A stretch of DNA of 64,000 bases, taken from the NCBI RefSeq assembly GCF_022965805.1, contig NC_133117.1, positions 15,461,479-15,525,478 on the forward strand. Reading direction: 5' to 3'. Below are positions 24,126 through 34,554 of the stretch, one piece after another (the first letter of the stretch is position 1; each line of letters starts with the position of its first letter). Position numbers and translations under genes: made by a program. The stretch comes from Primulina eburnea. Its lineage: Eukaryota; Streptophyta; Magnoliopsida; Lamiales; Gesneriaceae. The notes beneath the pieces were generated by a model. That model worked only from the letters and a program-made list of their open reading frames with translations. It did not search any database and was not told where the DNA came from.

Positions 24126-24860
24126 CTACACGAACAACTCAGGATACCTCTCTCTCATCTGAACATCTGGTTCCCACGTAGCCTCTTCTATCAAATGATT
24201 CCTCCAAAGGACTTTAACAATGCCGATCTCTTTGTTGCTCAAAACTCTAACTCTGCGATCCAAAATCTGAATCGGAATCTCTTGGTATGTCAAATTCGGC
24301 GTCAAGTCCAATGGCTCGTGGCGAAGAACATGGGAAAGATTCGCAATATACTCTCCTGAGCATCGAAACATGAAACACATTGTGAACTCTGTCAACGGCA
24401 ACATAGAATCCCAGCTACCTGGATAATCGATAGTACAAGCTCTGAGCATATCCTCTAGAATCTGAATGACTCTCTCTGATTGACCGTCACTCTGAGGATG
24501 ATAAGCTGTACTAAATGCTAACCGCGAACCCATAGCTCTATGCAAACTCTTCCAAAACTCTGAAGGAACACAAATACAACCTCTAAGGGTCACCAAACCA
24601 TCACCATACACTCTAAACTCTAAGGTAGCTCTCTCCTCTGCTCTAGCTCTCATCTCTATCAACTGAACCACGACAGTCTGCTCTCTACGGATCCTGTCCG
24701 TCAATGTAGCCCTAATAACCAACGCTGATAAACGAGCAATGATTCCAGGGACCATCAAAGCAATCATAAACTCCCTATCTCTGTCCGGAGGCAAACACGG
24801 CACATCATTCTCAAACACATCAACAAACTCTCTCACCACATCAATATCATCAATTGGTAC
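24126..24860 (-). pseudogene. Gypsy pol remnant: linker, integrase pieces and chromodomain-like tail joined in frame
   Basis: A single open frame of 237 codons (24839-24126), open a little further upstream. In order: the protease-RT linker (VREFVDVFENDVPCLPPDR), a jump to the pre-integrase region (LTDRIRREQ, GDGLVTLRGCICVP), a jump to the integrase core end (STAYHPQSDGQSERVIQ, with the catalytic Glu), and a jump to the chromodomain-like C-terminus (VKVLWRNHLIEEATWEPD..RERYPELF). RT, RNase H and most of the integrase core are absent, yet no stop occurs. It cannot encode a working polymerase. Confidence 0.8.
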
Positions 24861-25111
24861 CAGGATGGTGCCAAGTATCTATATATCCATGTGATCTTGG
24901 GTTCGATCCTGGGGAGGCACAAACTTATGTTCATGGGCTTAAGAGTTCTATGAGTAACCCATATGACGCCTATGGAAAGCCCGTGAGTGACACCACAGGG
25001 TGGGCAAGCCCACTGGGCCTACGGGCCAAGTCACAAGATCGGGATAGCCTTGGGTCGATTGGGGCAGTGGGCCGTATGGGCGGTCCACTGGGTCTGTAAT
25101 GGGTCGTTACA
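24861..25111. other. Right arm of the chimeric element, unassigned
   Basis: About 250 bp, richer in G and C than its surroundings. On the minus strand it starts TGTAACGACCCATTACAG, like an LTR start. It includes GGGTTCGATCC at about 24900, resembling a Pol III B box, but no convincing A box or tRNA fold. It is bounded by the TSD, so it belongs to the inserted unit. It may be a piece of another LTR or of a SINE-like repeat. Confidence 0.45.
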
Positions 25112-25223
25112 CCGTTGCCGGGGACTGTTAATCTACAATTAAATTTTTAGTTATTTTCTTTAGTGTATTTTATTTTTATTGAGCTAACACTCCATATTTT
25201 ATTCCAGGTATCTAGTCTAGTGC

Positions 25224-26029
25224 ATGCCAAAGTCACTTGACGTGGAGCTTGAGTTCGACCCTGAAATTGAAAGAACTTTTCGCAGGAGAAGACAGCAGCA
25301 AAGACTGAAGGAACTGATGGAGAGACACGAGCAAGAGCATGAGGAGGAGCGCCGTGAAGAGAGACATATTGAGATGCCACGCCGCATAACAATGTTAGAG
25401 TATGCCCAGCCTTCTTTGGATGGTGCACGCCCTAGCATTGTGAGACCTATTGTGCGGGCAAATCACTTTGAAATCAAGCCAGCTATAATCCAGATGATTC
25501 AGAACACAGTCCAATTCGGAGGAACTGCTGTGGACGATCCAAACACACACATCGCGGATTTTCTTGAGATTTGCGATACTTTTAAATTTAATGGAGTTTC
25601 TGATGATGCTGTTAGACTGCGTTTATTTCCTTTCTCTTTGCGTGATAAGGCTAAAGCTTGGTTGAATTGTTTACCTGTAGGTTCGATCACTACATGGGAG
25701 GACATGGCGAAAGCGTTTCTTATCAAATACTTTCCTCCATCGAAGACCATGAAGCTGCGGGCAGACATCACAACATTTGCTCAGTTCGATCAAGAGTCAC
25801 TATATGAGGCATGGGAGCGTTTCAAAGATCTATTACGAAGATGCCCACATCACGAGTTGCCACTTGGGTTAGTCGTTCAAACCTTCTATTATGGCTTGCT
25901 TACTCCTAATCGTACTATGATAGATGCTGCTGCTTGTGGAAATCTATTGAGAAAAACTGCTGAGGAAGGGTATGAGCTACTGGAGGAGATGGCTGCTAGC
26001 AGTTATCACCCTCAATTTGACAGGAACAA
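25224..26029 (+). pseudogene. Athila gag, N-terminal part
   Basis: ATG at 25224. An Arg/Glu/Gln-rich helical start (RRRRQQQRLKELMERHEQEH) is followed by the Athila-type gag domain: DDPNTHIADFLEICDTFKFNGV, LRLFPFSLRDKAKAWLNCLP, TTWEDMAKAFLIKYFPPSKT, LYEAWERFKDLLRRCPHH, MIDAAACG. It is intact up to DRNN, where TR-GAG-1 is inserted (TSD AACAA at 26025-26029). The frame continues in the copies at 28112 and 34555. Gag forms the particle and binds element RNA. Confidence 0.92.
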
Positions 26030-27734
26030 TGTGGTGACCCGGACGCTGATTTGTCTTATTAATCATCTTTGGGATTTAATTATCAATTAAAATAAAACAG
26101 GGTCTAAAAATTTTTCTTTTTAACATAAAGTGCAGAAGGTAATGGCATTTATCTATTATACAAATCAGTATAATAATTATACAAGTCTTGTATAACACAC
26201 TTCTAATTCAAACTAGTCTAAGGTTCAACTACTAAATTCAAGTAATAAACCAAGTCTACTATAAGTCCGGAATCACCACGCTAACTCGTCTTCTCTCATC
26301 GTCATCTCGACCCTGATCCAGCCCCACCTGTTGTCATGCACACATACAAAACAAGACAACAGCCGGATAACTCCGGTGAGAATAAATCCCAGTATAAAGC
26401 ATGGTAAGCATGTATATAAACAAACTAATTTATAAAGCATGCTATCATGTATAAAAACAATCTATTTCATAATCTATGAAATTAATCGAATAAGCATGCA
26501 ACTCAAATCAGAAAAACATGCATATAAACAATCTGAATCATAAAACATGCTAACCCAACTGGAAGCAGTAATGATGGGTCCCATGATCTAGGAGCCACAT
26601 CCATATAAGTATGCAGTTCTAATCAAATCATGTCTAGACTTGACTCGATCTATAACTCTAGGGATCCCGGTGTGAATAAGACGTCACTGTCTGTCACCTA
26701 CCCTCCCAATCGAGATGCTGTACGTCTTTCCTAGACTTCGGCCTGATCTGTATCCGCGTCTACAATAGGGGCGGTGATCTTCCCCTAAGCTGTGATATCG
26801 CCGAACGTCTAGTAGTTTGCCTGATCTCCAGACTGTCCTATCTTAATGCATGAATACACAATCTCTAAACAAGCATAATCATTCCAATGCAATGCAACAT
26901 GATCTGTACACAAAGCATAGCAAGATTTGCATACAAGTTCTATAAACAAATCTATAAACAAGAATATAGTATGTGATTTATTGGGCAACTCAAATGGTGA
27001 TCTCAATTGAGTTGTTTCTTCCCGAATATCACATGAATTATACCTTTGTCATCCCCGTCTGAGGAAGACGAAGTCTTGAAGTCCAGTCTGTCCATATCCG
27101 ATCTGAAATGACAATATAAATACACTGTATCAATGTGTAACTCAATTCACAATCTGTTCTGATCAATACTCAACTCAGCACATAATCTGATCAATCTGAA
27201 CAAAACACAATCTGATCATATCAATAATATCACGATATAATCTAAATCATATCTGAATCTGATCAATCTAAATCAACTGATGTTTCGACGGCATAATAAT
27301 ACAATCTGAATAACCCCGTCAATCTGAACATCACATAATTAATATCAGAACTCATAATCTGAATATCGGTATATTCAAAATCAGTAATACACAATTCTGA
27401 TATCAAAATCTCAGTCAATATCTTTCGCAAATCATAACAATTACATAAACAGTCTGTTCTTTAATCTGTCTTCAGTTCTATAATATCTACGGTAGCAGAA
27501 ATACCATCTCTGAATCATATGCAATCCTAGCAACATCATATTCTCAAAACATCTCAAAACGTAACAAAACTTACGTCCTTGTGTAGTTCGTGTCGAGAGG
27601 AACACGCTGCTGCGTTCAGATTCGAATTCTGATAGACGGATTCTTTGTAAATCAAATTCTAACTTAAGAAATCAACTTCTCTCCCAACTTTCGATTCCCT
27701 TCTGAATTTCTGAAGAAATAACGTGTCAAACATC

Positions 27735-27748
27735 TATATATATATATT
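27735..27748 (-). promoter_or_regulatory. TATA-like stretch of TR-GAG-1 left LTR
   Basis: TATATATATATA, 46 bp beyond the last dyad in element orientation. The right LTR has the same at 34179-34190. Confidence 0.55.
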
Positions 27749-27794
27749 GCATGCAAATTCTGAAACGTGTCTCATTTTTCATGTTGCACGTCGC

Positions 27795-28023
27795 ACCGCG
27801 GGTGCGGTCATACATGCACCGCGGGTGCGGTCCCGTCTCGTCGATTCTATCCAGATTTCCCGAAGCGTGACCGCGGGTGCGCTGCCTACAAGACCGCGGG
27901 TGCGGTGTCATAGCGCGGGTGCGCTCCGTCTAATACCGCGGGTGCGGTGTGACTACGGGATTTGCACTCCATTTTCTGCACATGCACTGCGGGTGCGGTG
28001 ATGTCTAGCACCGCGGGTGCGGT
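27795..28023. repeat. Eight ACCGCGGGTGCGGT dyads (left LTR)
   Basis: Unit starts are 27795, 27818, 27870, 27893, 27912, 27935, 27986 and 28010, giving spacings 23, 52, 23, 19, 23, 51 and 24. It lies 88-316 bp from the LTR 5' end. The matching array of the right LTR is at 34238-34466. Confidence 0.93.
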
Positions 28024-28111
28024 GCTGCATTCTCAAGAATTTCTTATTTTTCCATCCTGGCAACACTTTATAATCTTGTCTTATCATTTCTCATAATTTC
28101 TGGGCATTACA

Positions 28112-28486
28112 AACAATCAGCGGAAAAGTGCAGGGATTCACCAGGTAACTGATTTATCTGCTATTACTGCACAACTTGATGTTTTAAACAGGAAACTGGA
28201 TGGCTTGAACATGGGTGGCACGACTATGCGTTTGCAAGAGGTATTCTGTGAGAAATGTGGGGGTGAGCACTATGTGAAAGACTGTCAAGATGACAATCCA
28301 TTCTATGTGCCCGAAGGAGCACCTGTGCATCAAGTGGGAGTCCAAAACCGCCCAAGGCATGACCCTTATTCGAACACATACAATCCTGGGTGGAGGCAAC
28401 ATCCTAACTTCTCATGGGGCGGTCAAAACAGTCAAACTAGACCGCAAGGAGGACAACAATATGGCAAACAACCAATGTACAGATCC
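28112..28486 (+). pseudogene. Displaced second copy of Athila gag fragment
   Basis: About 375 bp identical, but for three bases, to 34555-34929. It starts with the TSD AACAA and reads in frame: a linker, zinc knuckle CEKCGGEHYVKDC (CX2CX3HX4C) and a Gln/Gly/Asn-rich tail. Unlike the copy joined to pol, it keeps the knuckle His and has no stop codon. It ends at about AGATCC and passes straight into the interior of a TR-GAG LTR at CGGGTGCGG. Confidence 0.93.
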
Positions 28487-28660
28487 ACGGGTGCGGTGTG
28501 ACTACGGGATTTGCACTCCATTTTCTGCACATGCACCGCGGGTGCGGTGATGTCTAGCACCGCGGGTGCGGTGCTGCATTCTCCAGAATTTCTTATTTTT
28601 CCATCCTGGCAACACTTTTTAATCTTGTCTTATCATTTCTCATAATTTCTGGGCATTACA
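28487..28660 (-). repeat. Partial TR-GAG LTR (outer 174 bp)
   Basis: Begins inside a dyad (CGGGTGCGGT) and runs to GGGCATTACA next to the polypurine tract. It contains two further complete dyads. It has private changes (TCTCCAGAATT, CACTTTTTAATC) not shared with either complete LTR. Confidence 0.9.
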
Positions 28661-31248
28661 TTTCTCCCCCTCTTAGATTTGAGTTCGTCCCTGAACTCAT
28701 AAGACATCAATTCAGATATACGAGAAGAAATGTATACTAGAGTTTAAATCAAAACTCAAATCCCTGATCCCCATCTGGAATACGAATTCATGAAGTATCC
28801 TGTCACAATACTTCCCACAATCCTTCTGACTGAATTCATCTCATCATATTGGTTATACAACATCCGTATATACCAACCTGTAAGTTATAACAAAACAATA
28901 CTACCTGTAGCTGTTATCACATTTGCTTATCCCAATCCAGGACATATTCAGTCTTTATCTTCAAATCCCAATCGTCATCATCCGCCATTGGTGTCTTACA
29001 TCTATTCATGCTGAACTATCTGGATAACTAGTGCTATCATCCAGCACTAAAGTTCTACCAATATCTGCCAATATCTGATTATTACACCTTGACTATCTGT
29101 CAATGTTTCTGACTACCTGCCAATCTGTAATAAATCTGCACAAGAGAGCTTATGATATAGTCTATCACAAGTACAACTCCATCAAAATCACAATCTGATA
29201 TCATCTAATTCAATATTCTAATCCATCTGCTCATTTCTTTGACATCGATCTATGTTATCTAGTTCTGTTTGTACGTAATCTGGTACAAACTGATAGATAT
29301 AGATTGAACAATCTGTCAATCTTAATCATATCATATCAAAATCTAAAGAAACTAGCTGTAATGTCATTACGAAAACCATAGAAATGTACTCTCATTTCTA
29401 TTCAGAAACATACATATTCTGTAACAAATCTTATGATTTCTATCTTTCTGCTTTCTCCTGTTAGCAATTCAGACCTATCAGTACAATTCCTGCTAACATT
29501 TCTGTACAATTTTCTGCCATCATTGCTCTAATCTGCTTATCTCACAACTATCTGTTATCCGAATGAAAACTGAATCCATCACTGTGCATGTCTGACACCA
29601 TTTGTGATATCTGATTCGCACTATTCGGTATAAACAGTCAGTTAATAATATAAAATAAAGAAGAGATACCTACCTGGTATTCGGTTCTGATTATAACTAT
29701 CAATTCTGTTATACAATTCTGAAACATTCGGATATCACAAAATAATCAATCTTATACAAACACAATTCACATATCAGTTACTCTAATCGAAACTCTGTTC
29801 TGATTATCGAAATACAATTCTGAGCATTCTGATCACATTTCTGAACTGTTGCAACTCTCAACTGTTTACAATATTCTGTATCAAACATACATACAAACCA
29901 CAGTAATATCAATCAGATTCTAGATAAAGATAACCTATACAGATCTAGTGAGTTTAAGAAAACTCATAAAACAACGATTGCTGGCAATACTGATAATTCT
30001 GACTACTGATCAATCTTCATAGTGCCCAAATCATCTGCCATATCTCCTCTGCAATTAGAGTATGCTCCCAAACAATATAAGATGTCTCAAATACTGATTT
30101 AGAGCAATCACAATACGCAAGCAGATATAACATAATAAGGAAATAAGAGAATAAGAAAATCTGTAAAACTCAGCACTTCTGACTTTCTGACATTTCTGCT
30201 AATTCTGATATATCTGTTACCTGTGTCGTTTACAGTCACTGATTTCTGTCTCAACGGTGCAAATAAATCGGTATACAAACTGCAGATATCATATATTCTG
30301 AATACAATCTGTTTCAATTATAATTCATACCTGACTAATTTCTGTATACAATAATCACGGTTCTCTGAATATTCAATAAATCTTCAAATATTCCGTTTAA
30401 TCAATCAGATGCTGTTAACATATCAAAATCTCATAGATATAACAAGCATAGAATCATCAGAACATCTCTGAATATACTGAAACATGCCAAAGAGCCACAC
30501 AAAATCGGATGTAACTCCTGTTCGATATTCTTCTACTGATTTTTCAATTCATTCTGTAACATTCTGTACACTCAATATCATTCTGTTCTGAATTCTAAAA
30601 CAACAATCAGTATCTGATCTGAATTCAATTCTGACATCTATCTTTCTGATATAAAGCAAATCTAAAATCTTATCTAGGCAAACATCTACCAACTCGTATA
30701 TCACTGGCAAATCTGCCAATGTTAAGCTCGATTTCAGTACATCTACTGAGTACATAAGGATACCATCTGTTCCTTTCTGTAACAATCGAGTCATATACGA
30801 CAATATCAAAGGAATTCTAAATCTAGAATCCTTATTGCAAAATCTCCACTCAGTAGCTGTATCTGGTCTAACTCTTGTAATCTCCTGAAAGGAGTCTATA
30901 ATGGTTCTGTACTTGTTTAGCATACTATTATCAATAATGCAATCAAATCTGTAACACAAGTACATCCTACTCTAACTCGATCTCATTCTTATCTTACTGT
31001 AGTTTATGATATTTCACAGAAATCTCTGATATCTATCTTTCTTTTCCCCAAAATACAGGAATCAATACTACAGTACAACCAGACTCAACAGGTACAGCAT
31101 ATATCAATGCAATTCTTTCAAAGATACTCATAATGAATGCATTAGTATACATCAATACATATGCAATATAATCATAAAAGAATAGTACCTATGACGTGTT
31201 CTGAGTCTGTTCTTCTGTCATTACCACCAATGACTCAGCTCCCTAACC
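28661..31248 (-). other. TR-GAG-1 non-coding internal region
   Basis: Starts with a polypurine tract at 28661-28675 (minus AAGAGGGGGAGAAA). The rest is AT-rich and full of CTGATATC / TCTGT-like words, with many stops. One coding trace remains near 30700-30800: TRLLQKGTDGILMYSVDVLKS, matching the protease-RT linker of Gypsy-3 at 60345-60410. No RT or integrase motif is seen. TR-GAG-2 has the same region at 49502-52020, similar throughout, so the structure was already fixed when the copies spread. Confidence 0.8.
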
Positions 31249-32142
31249 TCATCGGAAGCCTCTCTGGGGACAAACTTTAGTAAAATGCCCCAGCTGTTTA
31301 CAGATATTGCATCTACCCAGCACTCCTTTGCATTGCTCTGAGGAATGTCTCCCTCCGCAATTAGTACAATAGTCATCGATATGGCTTGGATTGGAACTAC
31401 TTGAGCTAGAGGAACCACTTCCCGACTTCTTAAATGGCTTCTTTTGAACTTTCAGCAAATCTTGCTTTCCACTCGTACTGCCTCGATCGAATCGAAGAGG
31501 GGATTGCTGGGTTTGGGATGGCTTCATGCACAACCTCCCTAGCTGTCTAGTCAGACTCGCCTCAGCTCTCTTTGCTCTACTCAGGATGTCAGCAAAATGG
31601 TAAGGTCGTTGCAAATTCATAAATGCAACTACCTCCGAATTCAGTCCTCTGATGAACTGATTCACTACAGCTTCATCATTTCCAGCTATTTGAGGAGCAA
31701 AACGCAGTAGAATCGAGAATTTAGCAGCATATTGATCAATATTCAGCTGCCCTTGGCTCAAATTCTCAAACTCTAATTTCTTGTCCTCTCGGTACGATAC
31801 TGGGAAAAATCTTCGATAAAATTCAGTTCTGAATATTTCCCACGAAATCACTGTACCTCTCTGTTCCCACATTCTTCTACTGGTAATCCACCAACTCCTG
31901 GCGGCTTCTCGTAACTGATAAGGCACCATTTTAACCCTCTGTTCATCTGTACAATCAAGTAAATCAAACAAAATTTCTATATCATCAAACCAGTTCTGAC
32001 AGTCTTCAGATGTCTCGGTACCACTCAGGGTCGGCGGCTGTAATAACTCAAATTCTTTCATTTTTTCTTCTAGTTGAGCTTCTGATGCATCTAGCTGTTC
32101 AGACGAAGTGCTACCCCTTTCTGGAAATCTCCGAGGCGGTAT
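31249..32142 (-). CDS. TR-GAG-1 gag (canonical ATG replaced by ATA)
   Basis: An open frame of 298 codons from the position of the family's usual start. That codon is ATA at 32142-32140 (then PPRRFPERGS), where Gypsy-3 has ATG. The first ATG in frame is codon 28 (32061), giving 270 residues. Domains: gypsy gag core (LSGTETSEDCQNWFDDIEIL, AARSWWIT, FYRRFFPVSYREDK, YAAKFSILLRFAPQIAG), a Ser-rich linker, and two zinc knuckles CTNCGGRHSSEQC (CX2CX3HX4C) and CNICKQLGHFTKVC (CX2CX4HX4C). No inactivating stop. Translation may start at codon 28. Confidence 0.8.
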   Translation of the reverse strand: MPPRRFPERGSTSSEQLDASEAQLEEKMKEFELLQPPTLSGTETSEDCQNWFDDIEILFDLLDCTDEQRVKMVPYQLREAARSWWITSRRMWEQRGTVISWEIFRTEFYRRFFPVSYREDKKLEFENLSQGQLNIDQYAAKFSILLRFAPQIAGNDEAVVNQFIRGLNSEVVAFMNLQRPYHFADILSRAKRAEASLTRQLGRLCMKPSQTQQSPLRFDRGSTSGKQDLLKVQKKPFKKSGSGSSSSSSSNPSHIDDYCTNCGGRHSSEQCKGVLGRCNICKQLGHFTKVCPQRGFR

Positions 32143-32457
32143 ATCTGAATATCAAACAGATTAGTACCCAATCTATACAGTCTTTATCAGCCCTCCTCTG
32201 ATCATATACCTCTGATCCAGACTCGGTTCTGATTCAGGCTTAACCATTACATGCTGCAATCAACTCAGATAACAAACAACATGTAATATGGAAAGCGATA
32301 AATCATGCTAGCACACATCATGCAAGTCAATATTAATATAATTCTCATGCTAGCAATCACATGCAAGGAAAGAAAATTCAATCTACCCCGCTCATTCTCT
32401 TCTATCTCAATCTAAAGAATCTATCAACTCTGACTATCTCAGTCTAAAGGATCTATC

Positions 32458-32469
32458 GCTCTGATACCA
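32458..32469 (-). other. TR-GAG-1 primer binding site (tRNA-iMet)
   Basis: Minus-strand TGGTATCAGAGC, exactly the initiator-Met tRNA match, five bases from the LTR end at 32475. TR-GAG-2 has the same at 53295-53306. Confidence 0.92.
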
Positions 32470-32474
32470 CCTGT

Positions 32475-34554
32475 TGTGGTGACCCGGACGCTGATCTGTC
32501 TTATTAATCATCTTTGGGATTTAATTATCAATTAAAATAAAACAGGGTCTAAAAATTTTTCTTTTTAACATAAAGTGCGGAAGGTAATGGCATTTATCTA
32601 TTATACAAATCAGTATAATAATTATACAAGTCTTGTACAACACACTTCTAATTCAAACTAGTCTAAGGTTCAACTACTAAATTCAAGTAATAAACCAAGT
32701 CTACTATAAGTCCGGAATCACCACGCTAACTCGTCTTCTCTCATCGTCATCTCGACCCTGATCCAGCCCCACCTGTTGTCATGCACACATACAAAACAAG
32801 ACAACAGCCGGATAACTTCGGTGAGAATAAATCCCAGTATAAAGCATGGTAAGCATGTATATAAACAAACTAATTTATAAAGCATGCTATCATATATAAA
32901 AACAATCTATTTCATAATCTATGAAATTAATCGAATAAGGATGCAACTCAAATCAAAAAAATGCATATAAACAATCTGAATCATAAAACATGCTAACCCA
33001 ACTGGAAGCAGTAATGATGGGTCCCATGATCTAGGAGCCACATCCATATAAGTATGCAGTTCTAATCAAATCATGTCTAGACTTGACTCGATCTATAACT
33101 CTAGGGATCCCGGTGTGAATAAGACGTCACTGTCTGTCACCTACCCTCCCAATCGAGGTGCTGTACGTCTTATTCCTAGACTTCGGCCTGATCTGTATCC
33201 GCGTCTACAATAGGGGCGGTGATCTTCCTCTAAGCTGTGATATCGCCGAACGTCTAGTAGTCTGCCTGATCTCCAGAATGTCCTATCTTAATGCATGAAT
33301 ACACAATCTGTAAACAAGCATAATCATTCCAATGCAATGCAACATGATCTGTACACAAAGCATAGCAAGATTTGCATACATGTTCTATAAACAAATCTAT
33401 AAACAAGAATATAGTATGTGATTTATTGGGCAACTCAAATGGTGATCTCAATTGAGTTGTTTCTTCCCGAATATCACATGAATTATACCTTTGTCGTCCC
33501 CGTCTGAGGAAGACGAAGTCTTGAAGTCCAGTCTGTCCATATCCGATCTGAAATGACAATATTAATACACTGTATCAATGTGTAACTCAATTCACAATCT
33601 GTTCTGATCAATACTCAACTCAGTACATAATCTGATCAATCTGAACAAAACACAATCTGATCATATCAATAATATCACGATATAATCTAAATCATATCTG
33701 AATCTGATAAATCTAAATCAACTGATGTTTCGACGGCATAATAATACAATCTGAATAACCCCGTCAATCTGAACATCACATAATTAATATCAGAACTCAT
33801 AATCTGAATATCGGTATATTCAAAATCAGTAATACACAATTCTGATATCAAAATCTCAGTCAATATCTTTCACAAATCATAACAATTACATAAACAGTCT
33901 GTTCTTTAATCTGTCTTCAGTTCTATAATATCTACGGTAGCAGAAATACCATCTCTGAATCATATGCAATCCTAGCAACATCATATTCTCAAAACATCTC
34001 AAAACGTAACAAAACTTACGTCCTTGTGTAGTTCGTGTCGAGAGGAACACGCTGCTGTGTTCAGATTCGAATTCTGATAGACGGATTCTTTGTAAATCAA
34101 ATTCTAACTTAAGAAATCAACTTCTCTCCCAACTTTCGATTCCCTTCTGAATTTCTGAAGAAATAACGTGGCAAACATCTATATATATATTGCATGCAAA
34201 TTCTGAAACGTGTCTCATTTTTCATGTTGCACGTCGCACCGCGGGTGCGGTCATACATGCACCGCGGGTGCGGTCCCGTCTCGTCGATTCTATCCAGATT
34301 TCCCGAAGCTTGACCGCGGGTGCGCTGCCTACAAGACCGCGGGTGCGGTGTCACAGCGCGGGTGCGCTCCGTCTAATACCGCGGGTGCGGTGTGACTACG
34401 GGATTTGCACTCCATTTTCTGCACATGCACCGCGGGTGCGGTGATGTCTAGCACCGCGGGTGCGGTGCTGCATTCTCAAGAATTTCTTATTTTTCCATCC
34501 TGGCAACACTTTATAATCTTGTCTTATCATTTCTCATAATTTCTGGGCATTACA
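32475..34554 (-). repeat. TR-GAG-1 5' LTR, right copy
   Basis: 2080 bp, TGTGGTGACCCGG to GGGCATTACA. A TATA stretch lies at 34179-34190 and eight dyads at 34238-34466. Followed by the TSD and the Athila gag continuation. Confidence 0.93.
34238..34466. repeat. Eight ACCGCGGGTGCGGT dyads (right LTR)
   Basis: Same order and spacing as 27795-28023, with a few base changes (for example the seventh unit is ACCGC here, ACTGC in the left copy). Confidence 0.93.

Larger units (their letters stand above)
22572..25111 (-). mobile_element. Chimeric, internally deleted gypsy element
   Basis: A perfect 5-bp TSD CCGTT lies at 22567-22571 and 25112-25116. The left end is a complete 1.5-kb LTR (minus orientation 3' LTR) followed by a polypurine tract and a short pol remnant. 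The right end begins TGTAACGACCC on the minus strand and does not match the left LTR start TGTAATAGCCG. So the two ends are LTR-like but from different families, though the unit inserted as one piece. No gag, protease, RT or full integrase remains. Confidence 0.75.
22556..25130 (+). other. Athila primer binding site (tRNA-Asp), split by an insertion
   Basis: TTTTTGGCGCCGTT (to 22571) continues as GCCGGGGACTG from 25117. Joined by position, not by sequence edit, this is the tRNA-Asp 3'-end complement used by Athila elements. The chimeric gypsy at 22572-25111 duplicated CCGTT inside it. With its primer site broken this copy cannot start minus-strand synthesis. Confidence 0.9.
26030..28111 (-). 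repeat. TR-GAG-1 LTR, left copy
   Basis: 2082 bp, TGTGGTGACCCGG to GGGCATTACA. It differs from the right copy by roughly 20 substitutions and a few small indels. It is followed not by the polypurine tract but by Athila gag sequence, as a solo LTR would be. Confidence 0.93.
26030..34554 (-). mobile_element. TR-GAG-1: gag-only gypsy element with rearranged 3' end
   Basis: TSD AACAA at 26025-26029 and 34555-34559 (a third copy at 28112-28116). Minus-strand order: 5' LTR 32475-34554, primer site, gag, about 2.6 kb non-coding, polypurine tract, then a broken 3' end: 174 bp of LTR, 375 bp of Athila gag, and a whole LTR 26030-28111. Protease, RT and integrase are missing, so it depends on another element's enzymes, like plant TR-GAG retrotransposons. 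A second copy with the same layout is at 47339-55477. Confidence 0.9.

Noticed and set aside
24885..24925. tRNA gene or SINE suggested by GGGTTCGATCC (B-box like)
   Set aside because: No acceptor stem, anticodon arm or convincing A box; no poly-A or short repeat tail. Left as an unassigned arm of the chimeric element.
30549..30965. 138-residue frame in TR-GAG-1 as a new gene
   Set aside because: Only the TRLLQKG..VDVLKS part is meaningful, and it is the protease-RT linker remnant; the rest is low-complexity filler.
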